Translations under genes and position numbers: made by a program
Part shown: positions 1 through 11,291 of the stretch, in pieces
How the letters are laid out: every line of letters starts with the position of its first letter
How positions within the stretch are numbered: the stretch's first letter is position 1
Source: Carya illinoinensis
Taxonomy: Eukaryota; Streptophyta; Magnoliopsida; Fagales; Juglandaceae
Assembly (NCBI RefSeq): GCF_018687715.1
Contig: NC_056757.1
Coordinates: forward strand, 24,771,001 to 24,835,000
Direction: 5' to 3'
DNA: 64,000 nt
Notes under the pieces: generated by a model
The model's input: the letters and a program-made list of their open reading frames with translations, nothing else
What the model was told of the DNA's origin: nothing
Databases searched by the model: none

Positions 1-2
1 TT

Positions 3-212
3 CTCGAAGACCTCGTACTCTTGAATCTTTCATTGAATGGACTCGGTGAGATATCCACTTCATTTGGGGACTTGATTTCACTAAAGAACACGTCTTTGGT
101 GTCGAATTCTTTGTCCGAGTCGATACTGGAGTTGATGTCGGCAATACCCAATTTGGTTCATATTGATCTGAGCTCGAACCAGTTGAATGAAGTTTTTTTT
201 GTTGCTCTCTGA
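3..212 (+). pseudogene. Leucine-rich repeat protein fragment (window edge)
   Basis: The reading frame is open from the left edge and encodes about 2.5 plant-type extracellular leucine-rich repeats. Recognisable pieces are LEDLVLLNLSLNGLGEIST and NLVHIDLSSNQLNEV, which follow the LxxLxLSxNxLxG pattern. The glycine-proline positions of normal repeats (xGxIP) are changed to SESI or EI, and the frame stops at 210-212 just after a T-run. LRR proteins of this kind are receptor-like proteins or kinases on the plasma membrane. No start, signal peptide or kinase domain is visible because the gene runs off the window. It is probably the decayed 3' end of an LRR receptor-like gene; the subfamily cannot be named. 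Confidence 0.55.
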
Positions 213-507
213 GTGATGAAGACGCAGCTCTGCGCTGATTGGAAGCGGCGATGGCGATGCAGAGTGGCGACGGCGAGGGCGAGGGGGTTTGCTGGGTATC
301 GGTAAAACAACTTCTGCCGACTCTGTCTTGGGTCTTTGGGATGAAAGGACTTTGCAGTGTTTTGCTATCTCCCTTGGGTCTCTGTTAAATGAAACGCAGT
401 GTTTCATTAAAATGAAACGCTCCGTTTCATTATATTTGTAGTGCAGGCCTCTTAAGAGGACTGCAATAAGAATTTTCCTAGAGGAAAATAACCCGATTAT
501 AAAAAAT

Positions 508-720
508 TTAGGACATTTGTGCCACAGTATCATCCACAACATAAGAATGTTGTGCAAGGATGTAAGCTGCCTCATTCCCTTGTCTACTCACATAAATCAC
601 CTCAACCTCTTCAAATCAACTCAAAATACTTTGAATCTCTGCAATCACAGCTCATTGTCTAGATAAATTGTAATCTTGAGAACAAATAGCTTCAATTGTT
701 GAAATAGAGTTCCCCTACAA
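508..720 (-). pseudogene. LINE (L1-type) RNase H C-terminal fragment
   Basis: The minus strand encodes the end of a plant non-LTR retrotransposon RNase H domain. It reads STIEAICSQDYNLS, then VEVIYVSRQGNEAAYILAQ, and ends at a TAA at 508-510. The second block is the family's usual closing motif (hxxVxRxxNxxAHxLA). Two stops interrupt the frame. The sequence from 720 to about 1000 may continue the same relic, but I could not read convincing domains there. A better preserved LINE of the same general type lies at 20558-25200. Confidence 0.55.
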
Positions 721-759
721 ATATTAAATAAGTCATACCCAAATGTCATATGAATTGTA

Positions 760-1767
760 ACGTCCGTCGAAGTGCAGCCAAAGCATCAATGTGATCAACT
801 TGGCGCTTGTTCCTTTCTACTTGAAGCCTACAAAAACCAACCTTGAGAATCTCATAAAATAGCCCCTATACTAGCTTCTCCTGAATTCTTGAATAAGTAT
901 CCATATTCTGCTTTGTAGAAAGACTTTCCTTACACGCCCTCCACCCCAAATTCTTCACCTTGTTTGGCAAATTCTGACTCTAAAACTTTCTGACTTAATA
1001 GTATTATAATCATTTTTAATACCTCACCAAACCAGACTCAACGACTTTATTTTGGTGTTGTATTCAAGGCTTCAAGAATGCAAATTTTCTCACGTACGCC
1101 AATTAGAATAGCCTCTACGGTACGATATTTTCCTTCATCATAAATATGATGCATCCCTAAACAAATTGCTTGATGAACGAAAATGGGTGCATGCCAATTA
1201 CAAAAGTGACGGTTTTCAGTTTATTTTCATATTAAATCTGTTTATATATAGTATGGAATAATATTTCTGAAATCAAAGCTTGTTATAGAGTGGCCCATAT
1301 AGCACCTCGAAAGCCACAGGTTCAAATTAGACGCAGCATCGATCTCAAAATGGCAACCATGGCTGCACTCCTTCTTGGGCCAGCACCTCTCACAGCCCAC
1401 TCTGCATTCTCCATATATCCCTTCTCAATGTTTTTTTGGGGGCGAAGTACTTTACTTTTATAAATGAGTTTACTTTAAGTAAAATTAAAAACAAAGTTAA
1501 AACTTTTGCAACCTTTTCAAAATTTGTGGAGCAGATCAAGATGAAAAATGATATTTGTATTTGTGAATATAAAAGTGTTGCACAATTATTTTGAAAAAAG
1601 TGAATAAATATAGAATTCACATAAAAAGAAAATTAATTTTTCAATAGTGGACTTCACTCTTTTTTAAACGGATTGCATAGAACTTGCAAACTTCATAACT
1701 ATATGTAGAATTACTCGATCAAGATTCTCAAAAGTAATGCATGATTTTGTCCATGTTCATGTCCTAC
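760..1767. other. Gene-free stretch
   Basis: This is AT-rich sequence with short open frames only. Some of 760-1000 may be more of the minus-strand LINE relic. I see no domain, RNA gene or clear repeat boundary in the rest. Confidence 0.4.
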
Positions 1768-2043
1768 CACTATAACAAAAAACAGCATTTGCGGCTAGTT
1801 TTATTTCTGGCGATATACTTATCGTCGCAAAAAGTTGTTCTTTTAATTTCGGAAAAATCTTTGTGTCAATTTGAAAAATCGCCGAAAAAATTAACTATTT
1901 CCAGTGATTTTTGTTTGCCGCACATGTTATTGACGCAAATAAGCCCGTTGGGTAATCTTGTATCATCCTAATGACATGTTCGTCGTTACATGTTTTTGTT
2001 ATGGTGAAATCTTTCACTTAAAAGTCGTCATAATAATTGAATG

Positions 2044-2335
2044 TGCAGCAAAAATCTTTAAGGATGTTTTGGGCCATAGGTCAGGATATGTAAGGGGGCT
2101 CAGCGAGATGGTTATTCAGTTGATGCCTGAATAGTAGAATTAACTGAATGTTCAAAAAGGTTTGAAAAAGCTGCTTCAAATTATAAGGGTCGGCTTGATG
2201 ACTTACGAGAGAATGTCATGCTACTAATGAACAGACAAGCCAAATATGACAAGTTTATAGAGAGATATGAGTCAAAGAGGCAGACCCTGTGAGAGTCTCA
2301 TAGAAAAACTCAAGGACCTGCATAGTTAATTACTC
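2044..2335 (+). pseudogene. CACTA ORF2 (Ptta/En/Spm type) C-terminal relic
   Basis: The plus strand reads FKDVLGHRSGYVRGL near 2044-2095. This is the signature of the plant transposase Ptta/En/Spm family, and the same block appears as QVLGSRSGYLRGLG in element D. It is followed by NYKGRLDDLRENVMLLMNRQ and a charged helical tail, the usual coiled-coil C-terminus. Several stops and frame changes make it non-functional. The upstream exons are absent, which fits an internally deleted, non-autonomous CACTA copy. Confidence 0.7.
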
Positions 2336-4182
2336 ATTTTGGAGAAAAAATAACTTTTTTGTGGATTTTGACAAGGAGATGAAAGTTAAAGTAATATATT
2401 AAAACAAAATGCCCCATACTTAGAGAAGGGTAGGTAGTGTATTGTTTGATTTTGAGGATAATTTGTAGCTTATGTCAATATACATTTCTCTTGCTACCAA
2501 CTAGTCACTTGGAGGGTTGTTGGTCATTAAATGTCCAGTCAAACTACTATAATAAGGTAAGTTATCAGTACGTACAGAGCCTTTTTTTATCTGATTATTA
2601 GTACATAGTTGAACTATACTTTTTCATTTTTTCTTCTTCTTCTTACTTTTTGCTTTTATATATCTTTAATCATCACTCTCTCTCTCTCTCTCTCTCTCTC
2701 TTCAAGTTGGAATTTTACTTGCAGGTGTCCATATTTTTGATGCACTTGTTAGTGTTCTTGTCGGATGGTTGTATGAAGGAATGTCATCATCAACTTAATT
2801 GAATCAGAACTTGACATGTGTATGTATCTAACTTTCTCATTCTTTAGATGTATGTTATACTGTTGGCTGCGTGCCCTTGGATTCAGTATTTTTCAATGAA
2901 AAAACTAATTCGGGACACTTATTTTTCAAATAAAAAAAGAAGTAAAGTTGTGTTTTGTATTGAGTTTTGTGAAAGTAGGTAGATCAAAATTAGTTAATGT
3001 GTAATAGGTTTCTTTTTATCGTTTAGAAAAAAGTAGGTGCGTAGATCAATGACATGAGAAGTTGTTTGGAAAAAATTTTTGTAAGGTGTTTTTTTTTAAA
3101 AAAAAAAAACTTGCAAAAGCTATTTTTTATCTTTTATTTATTTTCCCACAGAAAACTAGGCATGCAGTGCTTATATGAATTTGTTTTTAGAAATAGAATT
3201 GTTTTTGTGTCAAAAGATGTTTAGATTAAATTAAAGAAAATTTTAAAAAAGAATCTAGAAATTTGTGGAAATATATATAAGTTACCATATGCATCCATCT
3301 CTTTCAGTATCGCGGGATCGAATTGCGTGTCTTTCGGGTAATGATGAAATGAATTTATCAATTATAATGGGGCTATAAAAGCTGTTGACAAACCTCATTG
3401 TGTGGCTTTTGCACTTTTGATCAGATCTATATGAACCTTTTCAATTTCAAAATTTTTTGCTATTATTATCTTTAATGCAGGCTCCTATTATGAAGGATTT
3501 ATACACAAAATTATATATAAAAGACACCTAGCATATATAACTCGAGTGATATTTCTTGTATGTTATGTGTTTGACTATTCATGTTGGGTAAATATTGTTA
3601 GTCATTTACTTCATAGTATAAAGCTTAATATTAAAGTTTTATATATCATGCTTTACCTTAATTTTCTTATAATGTTCTGGTAATCTTAGATTTGCATGAA
3701 TTTCTGCAGTGCATGCATAGTGTTCATGGGATTCTTCTTGGATTGTTTGGATCATTTATATATGTTAGAAACTCCAGGCAAGCAATTTGATCTTGTGACC
3801 TTATTGAAAGGATTTTGCATACTTGAAGTTGGCTTTTATCTATAATTCCGATATAGTCTAGGTTAATGACACAAAAGGTTTTTTGATATGTACCTCATGT
3901 GACAATCTTTTCTAATCTCATTTTGCTTGTATTTTGTTATGTTTTATGGTAGTTAATAAAAATCCGAAACCTCATGATCTATTTTTTGCTCTTTTTTCTC
4001 ACAGTATTGAACTAAGGTATCAATAAATACAGAGCAAAAACGTTTCAGAAGCTCTCAAATATGGAATCAAAGTTGAACTCATGAAAAAAGAATTCCACTG
4101 ATAGGTCCCGCTACAAATTTAAGCTTACGTAAATGTTCACTTCGAGTGAGAACGTACCACACTTGGATAATTTGTTTTCTAA
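2336..4182. other. Non-coding interior of CACTA element A
   Basis: This is AT-rich sequence with T/A homopolymers and a (CT)13 microsatellite at 2676-2701. I see no gene. It lies between the ORF2 relic and the nested gypsy fragment. Confidence 0.4.
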
Positions 4183-5803
4183 TGCTTCATTGATAAATTA
4201 TGGGTTGCTTAAATGAGCAAGGCCATGTACAAACTGCCAAAATAGAAGAGAACTAGTAGCTAACAGCTGGAATACAAACACATGTAAAACATAACCATAA
4301 CTAATGGAAATAAACATGCAACAGAAAAACTACGTAAAACTCTCAACTGCAAGTGACCCAGTCCACCTCAGCTTAGCCTCCTTGTTCTTCACGTGCTCAT
4401 GACCCCATCTACTTTCTTTACATACGTCCAACCTTGCCACATTTATGCCACACACATTCAAGCCTCACTCTTTGATACTTGGGGTTTGGCTCTGGGTTTC
4501 TCATAACTTATATGGCCTACCAATACTCCCCCCATTAAGTGAATCCTTATCCTCAAGGTCTACAGTTGGGAACATTTACAATAGCTTTTTCGTCTAGCCA
4601 ATTTCTGGTGGACCTGGACTCGTTTGAAGGTCGTTTGGTGCCGGTATGGGTGTAGCTTCAAAAGTACCTTATTTCCGATTTTGAACAAAACATCCCCCCT
4701 TGGTTGGTTGCTCTTTGGTGACATCTTCACAAATAATATCTCCGTTGCCATCATGTCCTTCCAGCATGAGTAGCCGTGACCTTTGACACCGGTGACCTGC
4801 AATAAAATGCTCATTACAATTAAAACATAGACCTTGAGCCCGCCTCCGCTACATTTCATCCCAAGTCAGTCACTGAACAGGAGTTGTAGGTGTGGTTGGC
4901 ACTGCTCAAGTTGCTGGCAGAAGAGCTAACGAGGCTCTCACCGATGGTGGAGGATGTACGAATGTCCTTTTCTCTCAATAGTTGATTATCTTTCATTCGT
5001 GCTAAACTTATAGCATCTTTTAACGTCTGGGGCTTAAACATGCGGATACCATCCGAAATTTCTGACTTTAGGCCACCCATAAATGTCCCAGCCAGAGCCT
5101 TCTGAGTCCATCTTTGTACCTAGTCACCTAAGTGTTTGAATTCTCACTGGGAATCACGTAGAGAACCTGCCTGCCTGATCCTTGAAAGAGCCTCATCAAA
5201 ATCTTTGCACTCCGAAGGCCCAAAGCACCCCCAAAGTTCATTTTCAAAATTTGCCCACTAGAAAACGTGTCATTCCTCTTGGAATGTCCTACGGATCCAT
5301 TGCCACCATTGGTTGGCCTCTCCTTCCAAGTGGTAGAAGGCCAAAGGAACTTTCTAGGCTTCAAGAGTATTCTAGAATTCAAAAAATTGGTTCACATGAT
5401 TGAAACACTCCATCGGATTATCTCTTAAGAACTGAGGAAATTCAATCTTAACTGTTTTGGAGAAAACAACCTGCTGCCCCTCATTGTTGCCTTCTTTGTG
5501 GTGATTACTGTGGTTTGCGAATTCCTAGTTCAATAGTAAGGCATCAGAGCGGCGATTGAGGGTTTCTTCCAAATGATGAAGCTTGTCTACCATGCTGAGC
5601 TCCATTCTTTGTAACCCATCTTGCACTAAGCCGAGCCAGCCTCCAAATGCTCAATGCGCTCTTTATTGATTCCCAAAACCTGGCTTTGTAACACACTTCG
5701 ATAATTTTTTTTTTATTTTTTTTATGCTTCATTGATAAATTCTAGGCTGCTTAAATAAGCAAGGCCACATACAAACTGCTGAAATAAAAGAGAACTAGTA
5801 GCG
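4183..5803 (-). mobile_element. Ty3-gypsy deletion derivative nested in CACTA A
   Basis: The element is in minus orientation. A 340-bp LTR spans 4183-4522, starting TGCTTCATTGATAAATT and ending CTACCA on the plus strand. The first 80 bp of the same LTR recur at 5725-5803 as the truncated opposite LTR. Just outside the left LTR, the minus-strand sequence AATGGGGGGAG (about 4526-4536) is a good polypurine tract. Only gag lies between the LTRs; protease, RT and integrase are missing. This is a large internal deletion product. Confidence 0.65.
4560..5722 (-). pseudogene. Ty3-gypsy gag relic with zinc knuckle
   Basis: In shifting minus-strand frames the order is EFPQFLRDNPMECFNHVNQF, then FYHLEGEANQWWQWI, then IRQAGSLRDSQ, then FMGGLKSEISDGIRMFKPQT, then the nucleic-acid-binding knuckle GLCFNCNEHFIAGHRC. 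That order matches plant Ty3-gypsy Gag (capsid then CCHC). Several frameshifts and stops break it. It belongs to the LTR-bounded derivative at 4183-5803. Confidence 0.7.
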
Positions 5804-6072
5804 ATTAAAAGATTTTAAAATCATTCGAAAAGATTTTACTTGACTCTCTAATGCGACTACTTGTGAGCGACTAAAAGTAGCCGGAATTGAGTATTTCCAG
5901 CATTTTTGCTAGTATTTCTAGCAATTTATATTGCCGGAAATGAGTTTATTTCTGGTAGTGATATATATACTTGTGTTTTTTGCACTTTAACAATGTTTAA
6001 AGGCGCATCCTATTTGGCATTACCAATATATTGAGTGTTCTAAGTAGAATGAGCCATATGTGCTATTAATTA

Positions 6073-6292
6073 AGCCTCGTTTGTTTTCAAATATGAGATG
6101 AGATGAGTAAAAATTAAAGTTAAAAGTTAAATAAAATATTATTAGAATATATTATTTTAATATTATTTTTAAATTGAGATTTGAAAAAGTTGAATTGTTT
6201 ATTTTATTTTGTATGAAAATTTAGAAAAATGGTAATAATTAGATTAGATGAGATGAGATGAAAAGTTTTGTGAAACCGAATGAAGTTTTAAC
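6073..6292. mobile_element. MITE-like short repeat (GAGATGAG family)
   Basis: This is a roughly 220-bp AT-rich unit bounded by GCCTCGTTTGTTTTCA on the left and TGAAACCGAATGAAGT on the right, which are roughly inverted. GAGATGAGATGAG lies inside both ends. The core, read on the minus strand, contains CAACTTTTTCAAAT followed by TAAAAATAATATTAAAATA. The same core occurs at 25590-25640, so it is a dispersed family. No target-site duplication is clear. Confidence 0.45.
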
Positions 6293-6299
6293 CTTTTCA

Positions 6300-6985
6300 A
6301 AGGTTTTGTAGTTCGATGGTTTTAAAACGAGTAGGTAATAATACTTGCATATATATTAGTTTTTCAGTCACCCTACCTTATCTAGCTCTCCACAATTAAG
6401 GATGGATTGACATAACATAGAAGAGAGGGTCACAAAAGATCATATGTAAAAAGAAAATAATTTGTTCGTGTACAAGTCTTGTGTAGTCTATTTCTGAAAT
6501 GGAGGATCTTGCAACGAAAAAATGATTATTTTTTTCATAACTTTTACATGTCTGGTGACTCTGCTCTATTTTTTTTTAATTAATTGTATGACAATTGCAT
6601 GTCTTCAACTTGTATCCAACATTACTTTTAAATCCAGCCATCATGGACAAGGCGTGTTAAATTGGTCAGTTAATTTTCTCATTTTCTTTAATGATCGTTT
6701 CTAGCTATATTAAGTGAGAACTCACTGTTTTCTTGGATTAGATGCCTACGTATTTTGAAGAACAAATGATGCAAATTGCATTTGGGACAACATCATAGGA
6801 CTAAAAGCTTTTGTCAAATAATGGACATGAGCAACATATGATTATATTATGACTTTAAATTTATAAGTTTTTATTACATTGATACATCATGCAGTAGGAC
6901 GATTTATTAGAGCTTTATTATTTAAGGAAGCAATACATGAGATCAGATCATAGATATATTCTCATCCCAAGAGCTTTGCGTTGAC
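6300..6985. other. Gene-free stretch downstream of the terpene synthase relic
   Basis: AT-rich sequence with one short plus-strand open frame (6522-6704) that shows no recognisable domain. I see nothing supportable. Confidence 0.4.
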
Positions 6986-6999
6986 ATATTCATAGTCAA

Positions 7000-8110
7000 T
7001 TATATCAATAATGGATCGATAAGCAATGAAGTACCACCCTCTATCAATGCTTCTCCAAGATGTGTGTATGCATCTTCATTCTTATAAAGAAGATCCATTA
7101 CACGTGCAAGATTGAGAATCCGCACAAGGAGAGGGATTGGCACTTGAGTAGGTTTAAGGAACTCCTCGTTCATATCCTTCCATGCATTCACAATCTGCCT
7201 CTAAAATTCTTCATGTTCCTTTTCCTTTGACACACCTTGCTGCTTCATATGGCATTCAGTGCCCAAGATAAGGTGGCCTTTCTGTTGCTCAAACTTTAAA
7301 AAATAAAAATAAAAAATCATGTTATCCAAAGAATTATTGGTTTTGTTAATTGGAAATGGGGGGACACGAAGTCTATTAATTATAAGTACATCATTGGAAA
7401 CAATATCATCCATATCCTATTTATGATTTCTAATGCTTTAACCATCTTAGGGTGACCGAAGACCCAATTGAAGGCTTCCTTTGTGACAATATCTCCCATG
7501 ACAACAAAAGATAAGGTTGTGACTGTGGAGTAACCACATGATACAAGTGCGTTATTCATATACTCCTTGAAAGTTGGTACATATTTTTAGTTAAACCATT
7601 TGGCTTCAACAAAGTAGGCTTGAACTTGATTCTTCATCTAGTTATAATGTCACTAAACCAAATGAAATTATTATGCCTATAAATCCTATTTAATTGAAAA
7701 AAGATTTAGCCAAAGTGAATTAACTGATAGTGTCATAGACTCGTATGTGTATACATCCTTCTTTGCATAGTAAACAAGGTAGAACCTTCCTTCCTTGGAC
7801 ATCTCTTCCCCAATTTCTTTATAAACATCCAAGATTGCTTTATAGTTCAATTTCATGTACTGTGGGAGTTGCTCAATGCAGTTGATATATCACCTAAAGG
7901 TATTTGTAAAAAGAAAAAAAATCAATCAACAATGTTAAATCTTGACTTCAACACAAGAAAATTGAAGACAATCTAGTTCTAATGCAAGTGCCAAACCTTT
8001 TAACTGTGTCTGTAAAGAGCTCGAGTTCTTCAAATGTACCATAAACATCAAATGTATCATCTATTTGCATTACCACCCAACACATGATATGATCACCCAT
8101 TTGCATGGAC
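7000..8110 (-). pseudogene. Terpene synthase pseudogene (class I alpha-domain only)
   Basis: Four minus-strand exon-like blocks follow the order of a plant mono- or sesquiterpene synthase. About 8110-7995 holds MQIDDTFDVYGTFEELELF with the DDxxD metal site. About 7897-7735 holds QLPQYMKLNYKAILDVYKE. About 7640-7388 holds FKEYMNNALVSCGYSTVTT and then MDDIVSN. About 7290-7000 holds FEQQKGH, then AWKDMNEEFLKPTQVP and ILNLARVMDLLY, ending LLIDPLLI-stop. The second metal site (DDxxSxxxE) spans the last intron. Intact members use these residues to ionise prenyl diphosphates. Here stops occur after WFN and after HEEF, and the N-terminal half is absent, so it is a truncated pseudogene. Confidence 0.85.
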
Positions 8111-8119
8111 ATTATATGA

Positions 8120-8880
8120 TAATAATGAGGTCATGAGTGCATGCATACATGCTTCAGTTACTTAACACAAGTTTGAGTTTGCACCTGAAGTTGAATTTCC
8201 TAAATAGTTGTTTAGGATGGTGTGACCACTTTGGTCTTAGTTTCTGTAGCAGTAGGATTTTAATGTGTGGCAACCAAGAAGTGATGTCTCTGTTATTGGC
8301 TGTCTGATAAACATGTAAAGAATTACTGGATTTGAAAGGGTGGTAATTGGTTTGCTTAGTTAAGCAACTCTACTGCTCAACTCACTTTGGTTGCAAAGAC
8401 TGTTTTGGCCATCTCAATTAGTATATGCACTTAGGTCATCATTCTAGGAAGAATTTATGGGTTAAGAAGCAACTTATTGGGTGATCTTGGAGAGATTCAT
8501 ATCCTCTCATGGAGCTTCAGTATTTGGCTTAGTTTGGTTGAAATGGGATAGGATTGTTATTTTTCTAAATTTTTTACTTAGTAATTCTAATCTATTTGAC
8601 ATCCAACTTTAATGGTTATTTCTCATCCCCTTTCGTAAATGCATGTCTATAGACAAACATGAAAATTGTTCTTATAAAGGAAAGAGAAGGGGCCGGGGGG
8701 GGGGGGGGGGGGGGGGTTTATTTTCCGTCTCTTCATTTCTCTCTTCTTTCATTTTTTAAAGTACTCATAGCATCTCCATTGTCTTTCATTTTAATTTTTC
8801 TTTAGATTCTAGCAAGATTCAGTGTTTTGTTATAGTAATTAATTTTTTCATCTTTCAATTGTTTATGAACGTACATACCT
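8120..8880. other. Gene-free stretch with a G-run
   Basis: No TPS N-terminal exons are found upstream of the DDxxD exon. The stretch holds only AT-rich sequence and a run of 22 G at 8695-8716. Nothing else is supportable. Confidence 0.4.
8695..8716 (+). repeat. Poly-G run (22)
   Basis: An uninterrupted G homopolymer follows GGGGCC. A second run of 18 G lies at 9782-9799. Such runs can form G-quadruplexes and are also prone to length errors in sequencing. Confidence 0.85.
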
Positions 8881-9242
8881 GTATTCTCTTGTTGGTTACA
8901 AGAGTTGGGGGTAAGAGTGTACAAGAACCGAGTAAACAGCAGGAAACCAATCAGATTGGTCATTGGAGCACAGAATTGGCAGAAACTGGTAGAGAACCAG
9001 TCGACCGGTAGTGGAAAATAAGTAGAACTGACGTTGGCCGGTTCAGTCTTGGTTTGACTTAGTGAAAAACCATTGAACCGGCTGACCGGTTCTACAATTT
9101 TTCTTTTCATTTTATACCTATACAAAAAGGGTGATGTTTCACTCAAATGAGTGAAACCGCATCATTTTAGGCATGGCCTTTCAAAAAACACCCCTAACCC
9201 TGCGCCTCCCATCCCTCTTCCTCCATTTCATTCGATTAAGTC

Positions 9243-9247
<5 letters not shown>

Positions 9248-9287
<40 letters not shown>
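9248..9287 (+). repeat. (TC)n microsatellite
   Basis: Forty bases of TC repeat. The leucine-serine open frame across it (9151-9384) is an artefact of the repeat. Confidence 0.9.
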
Positions 9288-9289
<2 letters not shown>

Positions 9290-9781
9290 GGCGCCATCAC
9301 CACCCATTTCCCTTTCTCCTTCCAAACTCTTCCAGCGACTGTGCAACCATAACACACGCAACAAGGGAGCAACCCCTTCCCTAACCTCCTCCTTCATGCC
9401 GCTTGAAGCTTGGCCTGAGATCTCTCTTCTCAGTCTCTATTGTTCACTTTCATGCCGAGGCCAGCTCTCTCGTTCTCCTAGTCCTCTCCTCCTAATATGT
9501 TATGCATTTGTTATTTTGTTGTAGATTTCTAAAAATTTGTTGTATTTTTGTTGATTTGGTTTGAAGTTTTGAAATTGTGATGTGAAATTTTGGGAATGGG
9601 TACCAACCGACAAATCGACCTTGGAACCAGTCGGTACCGACCATAAGAAACCACCGGTTTTCTCTGTTCCTGCCTGTCGGTGTCAGTCAACACCACCCTG
9701 TTTATAAGCTATTGGTGCGGTTTCAATTTTTGACCAAAACTACACCAATAGTGTCGATTTTCAGTCCTAGTTATTTTTTTT

Positions 9782-9799
9782 GGGGGGGGGGGGGGGGGG
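9782..9799 (+). repeat. Poly-G run (18)
   Basis: An uninterrupted G homopolymer after a T-run, about 1.1 kb from the similar run at 8695-8716. Confidence 0.85.
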
Positions 9800-10062
9800 A
9801 AGGGGAGCTATCTCTGGTATTTGGGAATGCTCGCACTTTTTATTAATAAGTCAGTATTGGAAAATACTCATAGGCTCAATTCCATGCTTTGTTTTCTTTG
9901 AGTGTCAGTTTTTTAACATTGTGTGTTTCTTGAGATAATTGCAAACTTGCATTAAGTTTTTTAACTATCTTTTTTTTTTCTTTTTTTCTTTTTCTCAAAT
10001 TGCCTTTATAGCCTTGTAGGTGACCATCAGGCTTAAGAGGTTCTGTGTCATTTCTATTTCAG

Positions 10063-10979
10063 GGCTTAGCAAGCGTACTACAACAGAAAAACATCAAGAA
10101 GCCTTTTCCCAATTCAGTGAATTTCTTCATGGTTTGTTCTCTTCCTGCTATTTTTATATTTGTTTTCTAATGATCATAAAAGTATCCATCCTTGACGTTT
10201 TTCAATTTACAGCTAGGGTGGTGACTAGGGATGTAAAAAAAAAAAAATTGATGAACCGGTAAATCGGATTGGACAGGACCGAACTGGTGGATTTAATCTA
10301 GTACCGAGTTTGGTTTAGTTTGGTACATGTTTTTTTTTTTTTAAAACTGGTCAAAATTGGTTTAGTTCTCATTTTTCTTTTTCTAAACCGTACCGGATTG
10401 GTTCATATATATATTTTAATTTTTTATATTGTATATAAGTTTTCTATATAATATATAATTATATATAAAATAGTTTTGTATTATATGATAAATTACTAAT
10501 TAATTATATTAAATTTTAAAATCTTATATCACAATAGTTTCTTGTATTAATAGTTATACTAATATTATACAGTGCACATTAATAGTTGTACTAATACTAT
10601 ATCACTATAGTCTATAATACAATTATAATATATATTATAATATACTATAATATATTATCACTATAGTATTATATATATATACAATATTATATATATTATA
10701 TAGTATATAATATAGTATATTAAAACTGAAAAACCGGACCGAACCAGTAAAATTGAAAGAATTGGTTTAGGAGGTAATCGATGTGGAATCGATTCTTTAA
10801 AATACAAAACCGATTCATGGCGGTTCGGTCCTAAATTTTATAAAAAATGGGACCAAATCGAATCGTTTACACCCCTAATGGTGACTGATAAGGTATTAGC
10901 GTATTCTAAGGTCTTTGGTTTTGTAAGGTATGCTACTCTAGAAGATGCCGCAAAAGGTATAGAGGGCATGGATGGGAAG
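10063..10979 (+). pseudogene. RRM RNA-binding protein fragment split by a hAT insertion
   Basis: Two consecutive exons of an RNA-recognition-motif protein are readable. Exon a (10063-10131) follows the acceptor TTTCAG and encodes GLSKRTTTEKHQEAFSQF. An 81-bp GT-AG intron follows (10132-10212). Exon b starts CTAGGGTGGTGACT (HARVVTDK when spliced) and, after the inserted element, continues with YSKVFGFVRYATLEDAAKG and GMDGK before a GTGAG donor at 10980. RNP1 is VFGFVRYA (usually GFGFVRYA). The pattern resembles plant organelle glycine-rich or ORRM-type RNA-binding proteins. Exons before and after were not found, and the hAT insertion at 10227-10878 interrupts the coding sequence. Confidence 0.75.
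10227..10878. mobile_element. Non-autonomous hAT-like element, 652 bp, with 8-bp TSD
   Basis: The element starts AGGGATGTAAA and ends TTTACACCCCTAA, which are short inverted repeats of the common plant hAT type. The 8-bp sequence TGGTGACT flanks it directly on both sides (10219-10226 and 10879-10886), the length expected for hAT. The interior is AT-rich with repeated AACCGGT/AACCGAA-type words and no coding capacity. It sits inside an RRM coding exon, and removing it with one duplication copy restores the frame. Confidence 0.85.
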
Positions 10980-11214
10980 GTGAGTTGGCGTTACCCACTT
11001 TGATCTCATCCCCTTAAGAAGATTAATAAGTTTGAATGACATTACATACTGAATATGAAGATAATATAATGTTTCGAGACAGTAAATGAATAAATGAACA
11101 CCCACATTCCACACCCACTAACAAAGGGAAGTTTGATATTTTGATGTATAAACACCTTAAGGTGCCACATGCTTTCAAACATCTAAATGCTTTAAAAAGA
11201 AAGGAGCCTTGTTT

Positions 11215-11218
<4 letters not shown>

Positions 11219-11288
<70 letters not shown>
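11219..11288 (+). repeat. (CT)35 microsatellite
   Basis: Seventy bases of pure CT repeat. The open frames read across it on both strands (LSLSLS, REREREREE) are artefacts. Confidence 0.95.

Positions 11289-11289
<1 letters not shown>

Positions 11290-11291
<2 letters not shown>

Larger units (their letters stand above)
1768..5960 (+). mobile_element. CACTA element A (decayed, internally deleted)
   Basis: The left end starts CACTATAACAAAAAAC and the right end, read inward on the other strand, starts CACTACCAGAAATAAACTC. Both continue with CATTT(G/C)CGGC at the same distance, so they look like one imperfect pair of terminal inverted repeats. The flanking 3-mers are TAC and ATA, so no target-site duplication survives. 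The only coding relic is the tail of ORF2 (Ptta/En/Spm type) about 280 bp inside the left end. TNP2 and most of ORF2 are gone. A gypsy deletion derivative occupies 4183-5803. Confidence 0.6.

Noticed and set aside
1295..1330. GGTTCAAATT resembling a tRNA or SINE B box
   Set aside because: No matching A box, cloverleaf or poly-A tail could be drawn around it.
9151..9384. 77-codon plus-strand frame rich in Leu-Ser
   Set aside because: It is driven by the (TC)n microsatellite and has no domain on either side.
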